Shown in pieces: positions 17,740 to 27,208 of a stretch of 64,000 nt of DNA. Location of the stretch: assembly GCA_023428695.1 (NCBI GenBank), contig JAEYWY010000003.1:20173-84172 (forward strand). The letters run 5' to 3'. The number at the start of each line of letters is the position of its first letter. The stretch's first letter is position 1. A program made the translations under genes and the position numbers. The notes under the pieces are model-generated. The model did no database searches, was not told the origin of the DNA, and saw only the letters and a list, made by a program, of their open reading frames with translations. This stretch comes from Bacteroidota bacterium (lineage in GTDB: Bacteria; Bacteroidota; Bacteroidia; Cytophagales; Cyclobacteriaceae).

Positions 17740-18783
17740 ATGCCAAAATTAACCCCGAAGGAATTCCGCATTCTTCTCAATAAGTATTTAACGCGGCAGT
17801 GTTCTCCCGAGGAGGAAAAACTCATTAATCAATGGTACGAAAACCTGAATACAGCGGTTTCTGATAATATACAGGAACCCACTGATCAAGACGAAGAGAG
17901 GCTTTGGCAATCGATCTTACGGAAATCCGGCAACACTGGCGAGCCGACCATCAGAACAATAGAAAAAGCAACACAATACAGAAACAGGCATTGGAAATGG
18001 ATTGGAATTGCCGCTTCAATCCTTCTTTTTGTGACTATCGGGTTTTACCTGCGACCAGCGCTGCAGGAGTCCAAATCCGGGGAACCGGTCGCCATGTCTA
18101 TTGATGGATTCAGTGAATCCGAAATTTTGCAAAATACCGATAGCAAAGTGGTTAAGCCGGTGCGATTACGCGACGGAAGCCTGATTGTTTTACAACCCGA
18201 TAGCAAAGTTGAAATCCTTCGCCTCGCAGAATCGGGAAACCGGGAAGTAAAATTAACCGGTGAAGCATTTTTCGAAATCGCAAAAGACGAATCCCGTCCT
18301 TTTCTGGTTTATGCTCAGGGAATTGTCACAAAAGTTTTGGGAACCAGTTTTAATATACGCGCCCGCCAGGGCGATGAAAAAATCATTGTTGATGTAAAAA
18401 CAGGGAAAGTAGCTGTATTCCGCGAGAAGAACTCCAATGAAGAACCGTACCTTCTCACCCCCAATCAACAAGTTGTCTACGATCTTAATTCCGATAAGAT
18501 TGTTCAGACATTGCAGGAGAATCCGCAGGTAATCATTTCCGAAGCTGAGATAAATAAGATGGAATTCGATGAAGCTCCGGTGATTAGCATATTCGAAGCT
18601 ATTGAAAGAACGTACGGTGTCGACCTGGTATTTGACGAGGACACATTTGCCAAATGTCATCTTACAACCAGACTTTCCAGTGAAGGCCTCTATGAGCGAC
18701 TTCAGATTATTTGCCGCGCATTAGGTGCGACGTATGAAACCGTCGGAACTGAGGTACACATACACGGTACCAAATGCGATTAA
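17740..18783 (+). CDS. FecR-family anti-sigma factor (347 aa)
   Basis: An N-terminal cytoplasmic sigma-binding segment (EFRILLNKYLTRQCSPEEEKLINQWYE) precedes one membrane helix (about 86-108, WKWIGIAASILLFVTIGFYL). The periplasmic FecR domain (about 135-235; LRDGSLIVLQPDSKVEI, EVKLTGEAFFEIAKDESRPFLVYAQ, TKVLGTSFNIRA) and the C-terminal DUF4974 domain (about 270-345; EAPVISIFEAIERTYGVDLVF) follow. It holds the sigma factor inactive until SusC reports substrate through its STN domain. It sits between the sigma gene and susC, the standard order. Confidence 0.93.
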   Translation: MPKLTPKEFRILLNKYLTRQCSPEEEKLINQWYENLNTAVSDNIQEPTDQDEERLWQSILRKSGNTGEPTIRTIEKATQYRNRHWKWIGIAASILLFVTIGFYLRPALQESKSGEPVAMSIDGFSESEILQNTDSKVVKPVRLRDGSLIVLQPDSKVEILRLAESGNREVKLTGEAFFEIAKDESRPFLVYAQGIVTKVLGTSFNIRARQGDEKIIVDVKTGKVAVFREKNSNEEPYLLTPNQQVVYDLNSDKIVQTLQENPQVIISEAEINKMEFDEAPVISIFEAIERTYGVDLVFDEDTFAKCHLTTRLSSEGLYERLQIICRALGATYETVGTEVHIHGTKCD

Positions 18784-18843
18784 TGAATTGTCAACCCGAA
18801 AATCCCGTAATGCCTATGAAGTAAGACTAACCCCTAAAAAGGA

Positions 18844-18874
18844 GAACCGGTGACAGTGCGAGTGTCACCGGTTC
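18844..18874 (+). promoter_or_regulatory. Perfect 12-bp stem-loop between fecR and susC
   Basis: GAACCGGTGACA (18844-18855) pairs perfectly with TGTCACCGGTTC (18863-18874) around a 7-nt loop. It lies 60 bp after fecR and 65 bp before the susC ATG. There is no T-run, so it may act as an RNA-processing or stability element, or as a partial attenuator that separates regulator from transporter expression. Confidence 0.6.
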
Positions 18875-18939
18875 CGGAGATTTCCGTCACACAGTGTCGA
18901 CGGAGCAACATTTTTGCTTACACAAAAACATTTAAAGTT

Positions 18940-21900
18940 ATGCTTAAACCGCTACCTAATCAAACAAAAAGAAGACTACTTTTTCTTATGAAAATCGGCC
19001 TGGCCAATATCATTTTGAGTATCACTCTGATAACGATTGGTACAGCAGCGGACGTTTCGGGACAGGAGGTTCTGGAACGCAAGGTCACGCTGAATGTCAG
19101 GAACAAGTCGATTAAAGAGGTGCTACAGGTCATTGAAGAAAAAGCTGACGTAAAGTTCACCTACACAACAAAGGTGATCAAAGGAAACAAGAAGGTTTCA
19201 CTGACGGTGACTGATGCCACAATCAGCACGGTATTGGACAAGCTGTTTGAATCCGGGATTTCGTATGAAGTCATGGGTGATCAAATTGTACTCTTTCACC
19301 CTTCCAAAACTCTTGGCGGACTCGGGCACACCCTGGAAGGCTTTTTTCCTGCCAACAGAATTACAGGAAGGGTTACCGATGGAGAGAACACGCCTATACC
19401 GGGCGTCAACGTCGTTGAAATGGGAACCACCAACGGTACCTCCACTGACACAGACGGACGATATTCCATCAATATCGAAAATGAAAACGCTGTTCTGGTT
19501 TTCTCTTTCATTGGTTTCATCACCCAGGAAATCGCTGTGAATAACCAATCGGTAGTGGATGTCGTACTGGTCGAAGATGTACGTTCTCTCCAGGAAGTTG
19601 TGGTGGTTGGATACGGAACTCAGTTGAAAAGTGACGTGATGAGTTCCGTGGCAACAGTCAACGTTGACAAAGCAACTTCGCTCGCATCCACCAACGTATC
19701 GGAGATGTTGCGTGGACAGGCTGCCGGCGTGCAGATCACACTCGCCGACCCGCGTCCGGGTGGATCATCCAATATTCTCATCCGTGGAACAAACTCCATT
19801 CAGGGTGGAAACTCGCCTCTGATTATCCTTGACGGCTATCCTATTGACGACATCAACGATGTGAATCCCGATGATATCGTTTCTATTGAGATTTTGAAAG
19901 ATGCGGCTGCCCAGGCTATTTACGGAGCCCGCGCCTCCAATGGCGTCGTACTCATAACTTCCAAAAGAGGCAAGGAAGGAAGAATGAGTGTTTCGTATCA
20001 TGGTTATGCGTCCGTATCCAAACTGACAAAGAATTTTGATCTGTACAGCCCGCTTGAGTTCGCGCAATTGAGAAGAGAAGCACAACGAACAACAAACGGT
20101 GGCGGCGACACATACCTGGATGATGATGTCATTTTCACAGAATTTGAGATGGAGGCACTGCAAAACAAAAAATTTGTTAACTGGGAGGATCTTGTTCTGC
20201 GAAATGCCCGGATCAACAGTCACACGGTAAGTGTAAGCGGCGGAACGGAAACTTCACGCATATACAGCAGCCTGACATATTTTGATCAGCAAGGCCTCAT
20301 ACCCGGTTCCGGTTATAAGCGGGGTAGTTTCAGACTAAACCTTGACCAGAGAATCAATGAGAAATTTAGTCTTGAAACGAACCTGAATCTCCTGACCGAC
20401 AAGCAGGACATTGAATCAAGTTCCCTCGACTTCATAACACTATCCCCATTGGCTAAACCCTACGATGAAAACGGAGAACTGGTCAAGTTTCCCCTAGGGC
20501 CCAATAGCCTCACCGTTAACCCCCTCTGGAATATCCGTGAGTCTGCAAACGATCTAAAGACCAATAGTTTCTTCCTGAATGTGGCCGGAAAGTATCAGAT
20601 CGCCAAGGGACTCTCCTACAAATTGCTGACTATGATAAACAGAACAGCTACAGATCAGGGTATTTACCTTACCAGACTGCATTCTCAGGGAACCATACCC
20701 CAGGGGTCGGCCACGGTAGCCAACAGTCTGCGCGAAGAATATCTTATCGAAAATATCCTTACATACGACAAACAGATTAGGAACGACCACAGGATCGACC
20801 TGACCGCGGTGCAGAGTGTGAACCAGATTAATGATTCCAGGACTACCACAACAGGAACAACCTTCGCCAACGATCTGCTGGGATATGACGGAATTGGAGA
20901 CGCCATTAATAAGAACGCATCGCGTGCTGAAACCCAACGGAGAATTCTCTCGGTGATGGGAAGGATCAGATACACCCTGTTTGACAAGTACCTGTTAACC
21001 TTCACCGGACGCTATGACGGTTCATCTGTATTTGCCGAAAGTAGAAAGTGGGGATTCTTCCCGGCCGTCGCTGCTGCGTGGAAAATACATAATGAACCCT
21101 TCTTTTCGCGCGTTTCTGCTTTGGATGAATTGAAGTTCAGAGTCAGCTACGGCTCCGTAGGTAATCAGGCCCTTGCACCATACAGTACGTTAGGAACTGT
21201 GGGCTCATTTCCATACGTTTTCAACGGTGCTACAACGGCCGGAAATATTCCGAGCAGTGTATTGCCCAATCCCGATTTGACATGGGAGACTTCCACTACC
21301 TTTAACGCCGGTTTTGACTTTGGCCTGGCAGGTAACAGGATTACCGGATCCATTGAATATTACAAAACAAAAACAACCGACCTGCTGGTTGATGTTACAT
21401 TGTCCGGAATAACCGGTTTCTCATCTACCATTACGAATGGCGGAGAAAGTCAGAACAGCGGATTGGAATTGCTCGTCAAGGGAGATGTAATCAGAAACAA
21501 TAACCTGAAATGGAGTGTAACAACCATCTTTACCCGAAACCGCAACGAAATCCTTAAGACTGGAATTGTTGATGAAAATGGAAACCCTAAAGACGATATA
21601 GCAAGAAGGCGGTTTATCGGACACCCGATCAATGTTATCTACGAGAAAAAGTTTGACGGAATATTCCAGACGGAGGAAGAAATTGCCGCATCAGCACAAA
21701 AGGATCAGGTCGGCATTATTCCGGGTAGTGTACGCGTTGTCGATGAAAACAAAGATGGCGTTATCACCGATGATGACAATTACATCTTCAGAATGGATCC
21801 GAGCTGGTTTGGATCTGTTTCAACCAATGTTACGTACAAGAACTTCGAACTTTTTGCCGACTTGTATATCGTACAGGGAGCAACCCGGTCGAACAACTAC

Positions 21901-22257
21901 CTGGCGCAATATGAAGCCGGCGGTAGCCTTCAGGGGATTCTGAACGGTATTAAGGTTCCATACTGGACACCGGAGAACCCGTCCACCGAGTACCCCCGGC
22001 CATCAGCCACCACACCAAGTTACCTCTACTCCATTGCCGTGCAGGATGCCTCTTATGTGAGACTAAGAGCAATTTCAGTAGGGTATAATGTACCTGCATC
22101 TGTTCTTTCAAAAATCAGGATTAACAGCTTCAAGGTGTATGCAATGGCTAACAATCTGTTCACCATAACGGATTATAAATCATACAGTCCTGAAGTGAAT
22201 CCCAATTCATTTCCTGATGCAAAGTCCTATACTTTTGGTGTAAAAGTAGGTCTGTAA
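18940..22257 (+). CDS. STN-containing SusC/RagA TonB-dependent transporter (about 1105 aa)
   Basis: After a signal/anchor region (MKIGLANIILSITLITIGTAADVSG) comes a secretin/TonB N-terminal (STN) domain (about 45-120; VTLNVRNKSIKEVLQVIEEKADVKFTYT). A CarboxypepD-like domain (ITGRVTDGENTPIPGVNVVE), the SusC motif LQEVVVVGYGTQ, the plug (IIILDG-like, IEILKDAAAQAIYGARASNGVVLITSKRG) and a barrel ending KVGL complete the transporter. The STN domain contacts the FecR anti-sigma factor upstream. The start is the ATG at 18940; the frame is open to a GTG at 18850, but that lies within the stem-loop. Context (GH16, GH2) suggests import of beta-glucan oligosaccharides. Confidence 0.95.
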   Translation: MLKPLPNQTKRRLLFLMKIGLANIILSITLITIGTAADVSGQEVLERKVTLNVRNKSIKEVLQVIEEKADVKFTYTTKVIKGNKKVSLTVTDATISTVLDKLFESGISYEVMGDQIVLFHPSKTLGGLGHTLEGFFPANRITGRVTDGENTPIPGVNVVEMGTTNGTSTDTDGRYSINIENENAVLVFSFIGFITQEIAVNNQSVVDVVLVEDVRSLQEVVVVGYGTQLKSDVMSSVATVNVDKATSLASTNVSEMLRGQAAGVQITLADPRPGGSSNILIRGTNSIQGGNSPLIILDGYPIDDINDVNPDDIVSIEILKDAAAQAIYGARASNGVVLITSKRGKEGRMSVSYHGYASVSKLTKNFDLYSPLEFAQLRREAQRTTNGGGDTYLDDDVIFTEFEMEALQNKKFVNWEDLVLRNARINSHTVSVSGGTETSRIYSSLTYFDQQGLIPGSGYKRGSFRLNLDQRINEKFSLETNLNLLTDKQDIESSSLDFITLSPLAKPYDENGELVKFPLGPNSLTVNPLWNIRESANDLKTNSFFLNVAGKYQIAKGLSYKLLTMINRTATDQGIYLTRLHSQGTIPQGSATVANSLREEYLIENILTYDKQIRNDHRIDLTAVQSVNQINDSRTTTTGTTFANDLLGYDGIGDAINKNASRAETQRRILSVMGRIRYTLFDKYLLTFTGRYDGSSVFAESRKWGFFPAVAAAWKIHNEPFFSRVSALDELKFRVSYGSVGNQALAPYSTLGTVGSFPYVFNGATTAGNIPSSVLPNPDLTWETSTTFNAGFDFGLAGNRITGSIEYYKTKTTDLLVDVTLSGITGFSSTITNGGESQNSGLELLVKGDVIRNNNLKWSVTTIFTRNRNEILKTGIVDENGNPKDDIARRRFIGHPINVIYEKKFDGIFQTEEEIAASAQKDQVGIIPGSVRVVDENKDGVITDDDNYIFRMDPSWFGSVSTNVTYKNFELFADLYIVQGATRSNNYLAQYEAGGSLQGILNGIKVPYWTPENPSTEYPRPSATTPSYLYSIAVQDASYVRLRAISVGYNVPASVLSKIRINSFKVYAMANNLFTITDYKSYSPEVNPNSFPDAKSYTFGVKVGL

Positions 22258-22274
22258 TCTAAAACAGAATTATT

Positions 22275-23903
22275 ATGACACACTTAATTAAGAATAACAA
22301 ACTAGTGAAGAGCATATTCGGGTTGATCATGATTTTTTCGGTATCAGCCTGCTCTGACTTTCTGGAAGAAAAGCCTACGACAAACTTTTCAGCATCTTTT
22401 GTATACAATACTCCCGAGGGACTTGAACTGGGTGTTGTGAGTTTGTACAATATCAACAGGAGTTTTTATGAAAACTTCGAGTGGAACAATTCCATTCCAC
22501 TAATCATGGATGCCAAAACAGACATTGTGCTGGCGAGAACAGGAGAAATCTCATTGTACGGTCAACTGACATGGGGTAATACACTGAGCGATTTCGGCAC
22601 AACGCGATACGCACACCACTGGAGAACATACTACCGCCTTGTTGACCGGGCAAATGCCGTCATTAAAGCGGCTGAGAGTATCCAGGGCATCAATGAACAA
22701 CAACGAAACACGATACTTGCCGAAGCCAGATTCTTCAGAGCAAAGTCTTACTTTATCCTGTATAAGTTGTTTAACAACACCTTCATAACGACAGAACCGA
22801 CTACGCCCGAAAATGCCCTGAAGGTTGTTAACAACAAATCCTCTGAAACTGAAATATTCAACCTTATCAACAGCGACCTGGATTTCAGTATTCAGCATCT
22901 TGAATGGACAACAACTGAATTTGGAAGAGTGACACAGGGAGCGGCCCGTCATGTCAAAGCCCAGGCGGCCATGTGGCAACAAGACTGGGCCGAAGCAAAA
23001 GCGCAGGCACTGGCCATCATCAATTCCGGTCATCACGAATTGCTCCCCTCAACAGCAGATGTCTTCGCCGGAAATCTCAATCACAAGGAAACATTGTTTG
23101 CCATTCAGTATGCTCCGCTCATTTCCGGAGGTGGTGCGGGTAACCGATACAATTTCATTTTGATGCCTCAGTATGGAGCCGTTCCGGGCGCTCAATATGC
23201 GCAAGATCAGGGCAACCGGGGTGCGGGGTTCCTTCTGCTCAACCAATATCTTCGCGAACTTCTCGCTGAAGATCCGAATGATGACCGCGCCAAGAACAAC
23301 TATTATCAGAGCACATTCTACTACAACAACCTTGAAACCCTACCCCCGGGCAAAAATATCGGCGATGTTATTGATGTCTACAACGAGTTCAGCATCGATG
23401 CTTCAGAAAGAGCAAACTACTTTGCCCGTATGAACCCCGGTTGTAAGAAGTTCTCGCAGGAAGATGCCATACCAACGGAAGCGACACACTACAAAAACAT
23501 CATGGTTTATCGTTTGGCAGAAACATACCTGATCGCTGCTGAAGCCACCTGGAGAATGTCGCAAAACGATACAGACCCCGAGGCCCTGTCGTACCTTAAT
23601 GCTGTACGAACCCGTGCACATGCAGCGCCGGCAACCGTGATCAATCAAAAAGCTCTGCTGGACGAAGATGCACGCGAGCTTGCGTTTGAAGATGTTCGCT
23701 GGTACACACTTAAAAGAATGGGCGTTATGGTTGAACAAATCCAGCAATACGCCGGAAATGTTTACGAAGATGAAAATGGCAATACTGTCCATTTCCAGGA
23801 TCTGGCACGCACGCGCATTCAGCCGCATCATGTTAATCTGCCAATTCCGGTGTCGGAAATAACTTTGTTAGGAAAGGATTATCCACAAAACGAAGGCTAC
23901 TAA
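22275..23903 (+). CDS. SusD/RagB surface glycan-binding lipoprotein (542 aa)
   Basis: Lipoprotein signal MTHLIKNNKLVKSIFGLIMIFSVSAC (lipobox SVSAC) followed by the SusD opening SDFLEEKPTTNFSASFVYNTPEG. TPR-like helices (ILAEARFFRAKSYFILYKLF) and the C-terminal RagB domain (VYRLAETYLIAAEATWRMSQND, ALSYLNAVRTRAHA, ELAFEDVRWYTLKRMG, NLPIPVSEI) are all present. It forms the surface lid of the SusC encoded 17 bp upstream. A strong terminator follows at 23928, so the glycosidase genes downstream may receive less transcription. Confidence 0.95.
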   Translation: MTHLIKNNKLVKSIFGLIMIFSVSACSDFLEEKPTTNFSASFVYNTPEGLELGVVSLYNINRSFYENFEWNNSIPLIMDAKTDIVLARTGEISLYGQLTWGNTLSDFGTTRYAHHWRTYYRLVDRANAVIKAAESIQGINEQQRNTILAEARFFRAKSYFILYKLFNNTFITTEPTTPENALKVVNNKSSETEIFNLINSDLDFSIQHLEWTTTEFGRVTQGAARHVKAQAAMWQQDWAEAKAQALAIINSGHHELLPSTADVFAGNLNHKETLFAIQYAPLISGGGAGNRYNFILMPQYGAVPGAQYAQDQGNRGAGFLLLNQYLRELLAEDPNDDRAKNNYYQSTFYYNNLETLPPGKNIGDVIDVYNEFSIDASERANYFARMNPGCKKFSQEDAIPTEATHYKNIMVYRLAETYLIAAEATWRMSQNDTDPEALSYLNAVRTRAHAAPATVINQKALLDEDARELAFEDVRWYTLKRMGVMVEQIQQYAGNVYEDENGNTVHFQDLARTRIQPHHVNLPIPVSEITLLGKDYPQNEGY

Positions 23904-23927
23904 ATCGACGCCTCATACAACAAGACA

Positions 23928-23968
23928 AGAAGAATTCCCGGAGCAACTATCCGGGATTCTTCTTTTTT
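23928..23968 (+). terminator. Rho-independent terminator after susD
   Basis: AGAAGAATTCCCGGA (23928-23942) and TCCGGGATTCTTCT (23950-23963) form a long stem with one bulged T and a 7-nt loop, followed by a run of Ts. It separates the transporter genes from the GH16 gene. Confidence 0.8.
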
Positions 23969-23999
23969 GTTCAGAAACAATCTAACGAGCACTATTCCA

Positions 24000-24827
24000 A
24001 TGCTATCCAACAAAATTACCTACCCGCTAATCTTTGGTTGCGTCTTCTTCGGCATCTATCATACATTGACTATCCAACCGAAGGCAAATCACAAAGTGCT
24101 TCCGCAGAATAGAACGTTAAGTCTTGTGTGGAGTGATGAGTTTGATTATCACGGACCGCCCGACACCTCTAAATGGGATTACGAAACCGGCGGACACGGA
24201 TGGGGCAATAACGAACTTCAATATTATACCAATGATACAGCCAATGCCTTTGTGCGAAACGGAAGCCTTCACATAACAGCCCGCAAACAGGTATATGAAA
24301 ACAGGAACTATACTTCAGCAAGGTTAGCGACCAAAGGAAAAGCGCATTGGCAATACGGCCGAATTGAAGTCCGGGCCAAACTGCCTGCAGGCAGAGGGTT
24401 ATGGCCGGCAATCTGGATGCTTGGTCAGAACCGGAAAGAAGCCGGCTGGCCCGCATGCGGTGAGATTGACATCATGGAACACGTCGGATTCGACAAGGAT
24501 AGTATATTCGGTACTATCCACACGGAAGCATTTAATCATATAAAAAGAACACAAAAAGGAAAAAGGGTTTTCATTGAAAAGCCCTACGATGAGTTTCATA
24601 TTTATGCGATAGAATGGACGGCACGCAAACTGGACTTCTTACTTGATAATAAAGTCTACTATACCGTCCCGAACGAATATCAAGCAAAGGCAGAATGGCC
24701 TTTCGACCAGCCCTTCTACCTGATCATGAATATCGCAGTGGGTGGTAACTTAGGCGGTAAAATGGGGGTTGATGAAACCATTTCGCAAGCCACCATGGAA
24801 GTTGACTATGTTCGCGTTTTTCAATAA
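24000..24827 (+). CDS. GH16 endo-beta-1,3-glucanase (laminarinase-like, about 275 aa)
   Basis: A short N-terminal membrane or signal segment (ITYPLIFGCVFFGIYHTL) precedes a single GH16 jelly-roll domain. The catalytic signature GEIDIMEHVG (about 154-163) carries the nucleophile Glu, the Asp and the acid/base Glu of the ExDxxE form typical of laminarinases. Other family blocks are SDEFDYHGPPDTSKWDYETGGHGWGNNELQYY, GRIEVRAKLPAGRGLWPAIWMLG and EWTARKLDFLLD. It would cut beta-1,3(/1,4)-glucans outside the cell or in the periplasm for the adjacent SusCD. The ATG at 24000 is preferred over the TTG at 23967, which lies inside the terminator T-run. Confidence 0.9.
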   Translation: MLSNKITYPLIFGCVFFGIYHTLTIQPKANHKVLPQNRTLSLVWSDEFDYHGPPDTSKWDYETGGHGWGNNELQYYTNDTANAFVRNGSLHITARKQVYENRNYTSARLATKGKAHWQYGRIEVRAKLPAGRGLWPAIWMLGQNRKEAGWPACGEIDIMEHVGFDKDSIFGTIHTEAFNHIKRTQKGKRVFIEKPYDEFHIYAIEWTARKLDFLLDNKVYYTVPNEYQAKAEWPFDQPFYLIMNIAVGGNLGGKMGVDETISQATMEVDYVRVFQ

Positions 24828-24912
24828 CTGACTCGCATAGTCATATTTTACAAAGGACGCATACAAAGGATGAACTTTAAAAAACGAATAATCTTTCAAA
24901 CGCTGAAAACTG

Positions 24913-26769
24913 ATGAACACCAATACACACGTAAACAAAATCTGCTTTCAATCAATCATACTTTTCCTCCTGTTTTCGCATACCGCACTGTCACAGGGGC
25001 TGATCACCAACATCTACAACCGGAATATCACCACCCTGAACGGCAACTGGAATTACATCGTTGATCCCTACGAAACCGGTTATTATAACTACCGATATGA
25101 GCCCTACGACCAAACCGATGTAAAATCTAAATCCGCGTTTTACAACAACTATCATGCACAGAACAAATCGGAGCTGGTAGAGTACGATTTTGACAAATCA
25201 CCTGCGCTGCTTGTCCCGGGTGACTGGAACTCCCAAAAAGAAAGTCTGTTGTACTACGAAGGAACGATATGGCTAAAAAGGTCCTTCGACTATACACTTT
25301 CCAAAACAGGCAATCGTCTCTTTCTACATTTTGGAGCAGTGAATTACAAAGCGGAGGTGTATTTAAACGGCGTGAAGCTGGGCATTCATGAAGGCGGATT
25401 TACACCGTTTAATTTTGAGATCACCACACTGGTACAACCCGCCAACAATCACCTGGTGGTGAAAGTTGATAACAGAAGATCAAAGGAAGCGGTACCGACA
25501 ATAAACACGGATTGGTGGAACTATGGAGGTATTACCCGCGATGTAACGCTGATTGAAGAACCCTCTGTATTCATTGAGGATTACATGCTTCAATTAAAGA
25601 AAGGAACAAAGAATACGCTTTGGGGATTTATTAAGATCAATGGCGCATCCTCACAGGAAAAGGTAAGTATAGCTATCCCGGAATCAAAAATAAATCACAC
25701 ATTCACAACCGATGCTGAGGGTATTGCCCGCGTTGAGATGAACGTTAACACACTTCAGTTTTGGTCGCCCACGTCCCCTAAACTGTATGAGGTCATTTTC
25801 AAAACGAATCATCAGGAATTAAAAGATAACATCGGGTTTCGAACAATCGAAACCAACGGGGCTGATATCCTGCTCAATGGGAAGCCTGTATATCTTCGTG
25901 GCGTTTCCATTCACGAAGAGAACACGATGCGTGGAGCAAGGGCTGTCAACGAGGCCGATGCTCTCGTTTCCCTTACTTGGGCCAAAGAGCTCGGATGCAA
26001 TTTTGTGCGGCTGGCTCATTACCCTCACAACGAGCATATCCTGCGTCTGGCCGATAAGTTAGGATTAATGGTATGGGAAGAAATACCCGTGTATTGGACC
26101 ATTGAATTCTCAAATGACGCCACACTGCAAAATGCCAAAAGACAACTGACCGAAATGATTACCCGTGATAAAAATCACGCCGCTACCATAATCTGGTCTG
26201 TTGCAAATGAGACTCCACCATCAGAAACAAGAAACAGTTTCCTCATCAACCTTATAAAGCATGTCAGGGAACTTGACAACACCAGGCTTGTAAGTGCCGC
26301 ACTGGAAAAAGGACGCGATGCCGCGCATCCGGATATAAACGTAGTAAACGACAAGCTGGGAGCGCATCTGGACATTGTTGCTTTCAACCAATACACAGGA
26401 TGGTATGGCGGATCACTGGAAACAGCCCCCGATGCAAAATGGAGAATTGATTTCAACAAGCCTGTAATCATTTCCGAGTTTGGAGGAGGTGCATTGCAGG
26501 GGTTGCATGGAAGTCGGAATGAGCGGTGGACAGAAGAATATCAGGAATACCTGTATGAGCAAAATCTTAAAATGATTGAAAACATCCCCAATGTACGTGG
26601 TATTAGCCCCTGGATACTGGCCGATTTCCGTTCACCTAAACGCCTGTTACCCGGTATCCAGGACGGATGGAATCGAAAAGGATTGATCTCCAACAACGGA
26701 ATTAAAAAGAAAGCCTTCTTTATCCTGCAGGCGTTCTATGCGCGGAAGGCAAACCAGTTTAATAAGTAA
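24913..26769 (+). CDS. GH2-family beta-glycosidase (618 aa)
   Basis: A signal peptide (MNTNTHVNKICFQSIILFLLFSHTALSQ) is followed by the GH2 sugar-binding domain (about 40-215; VPGDWNSQKESLLYYEGTIWLKRSF, GAVNYKAEVYLNGVKLGIHEGGFTPF), the Ig-like domain (about 216-315) and the TIM barrel (about 316-600). The barrel carries NGKPVYLRGVSIHEEN, the acid/base Glu in WSVANET (near 432) and the nucleophile Glu in ISEFGGG (near 521). It is shorter than classical beta-galactosidases and closer in layout to beta-glucuronidase-like GH2. Position in the locus suggests it trims oligosaccharides released by the GH16 enzyme; exact sugar specificity is not readable. Confidence 0.9.
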   Translation: MNTNTHVNKICFQSIILFLLFSHTALSQGLITNIYNRNITTLNGNWNYIVDPYETGYYNYRYEPYDQTDVKSKSAFYNNYHAQNKSELVEYDFDKSPALLVPGDWNSQKESLLYYEGTIWLKRSFDYTLSKTGNRLFLHFGAVNYKAEVYLNGVKLGIHEGGFTPFNFEITTLVQPANNHLVVKVDNRRSKEAVPTINTDWWNYGGITRDVTLIEEPSVFIEDYMLQLKKGTKNTLWGFIKINGASSQEKVSIAIPESKINHTFTTDAEGIARVEMNVNTLQFWSPTSPKLYEVIFKTNHQELKDNIGFRTIETNGADILLNGKPVYLRGVSIHEENTMRGARAVNEADALVSLTWAKELGCNFVRLAHYPHNEHILRLADKLGLMVWEEIPVYWTIEFSNDATLQNAKRQLTEMITRDKNHAATIIWSVANETPPSETRNSFLINLIKHVRELDNTRLVSAALEKGRDAAHPDINVVNDKLGAHLDIVAFNQYTGWYGGSLETAPDAKWRIDFNKPVIISEFGGGALQGLHGSRNERWTEEYQEYLYEQNLKMIENIPNVRGISPWILADFRSPKRLLPGIQDGWNRKGLISNNGIKKKAFFILQAFYARKANQFNK

Positions 26770-26802
26770 TTATTTCTCATTCATTGGTTCGTATCGTATG
26801 GT

Positions 26803-26841
26803 GCAGCAGCGTGTCAATATACCTGTTAAACACGCTGCTGC
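26803..26841 (+). terminator. Hairpin after the GH2 gene (terminator-like)
   Basis: GCAGCAGCGTGT (26803-26814) pairs perfectly with ACACGCTGCTGC (26830-26841) across a 15-nt loop. It lies 33 bp after the GH2 stop. There is no strong T-run, so it may stabilise the 3' end rather than terminate by itself. Confidence 0.5.
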
Positions 26842-27109
26842 TACGGTACTTTTCCCTCCCTCACAGTCTTCGAAATTGACCATACTTCCGATGTTGAAAG
26901 GATATCTTCGAACAAAACGTCTGCATTGAAATCAAGTCAAACAAACTTGTAGCTCGTGGCTCGCAGCCACTGACAACGCAATGATTTTACCGGACACTGG
27001 TGGTTTTGAATGACCTGGAATTTCTAACTGGACCTCTTTGCGTCGCGACATTGCGGTGAAAAAAAGGTCTCATAACATTTAGATTTGTAAACTTCAAATT
27101 ACCTCAAAG

Positions 27110-27208
27110 AAACTTGCGCGCCGAGCCGATTTCCTTACTGGAAAAATAGACGTACATTCAACTCCGGAAATGGGCACCTCCGTCTTAATAGAAATAGCGC
27201 TGGCGTGA
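27110..27208 (+). pseudogene. 3' stub of a histidine-kinase gene
   Basis: Bases 27110-27208 match the last ~100 bases of the kinase gene ending at 16761 with only scattered differences. The codons for the C-terminal DFL.GKIDVHSTPEMGTSVLIEIALA are preserved up to the TGA, which overlaps the GTG of the regulator gene. Upstream of 27110 the similarity stops. The offset between the two copies is 10,447 bp. Confidence 0.85.
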
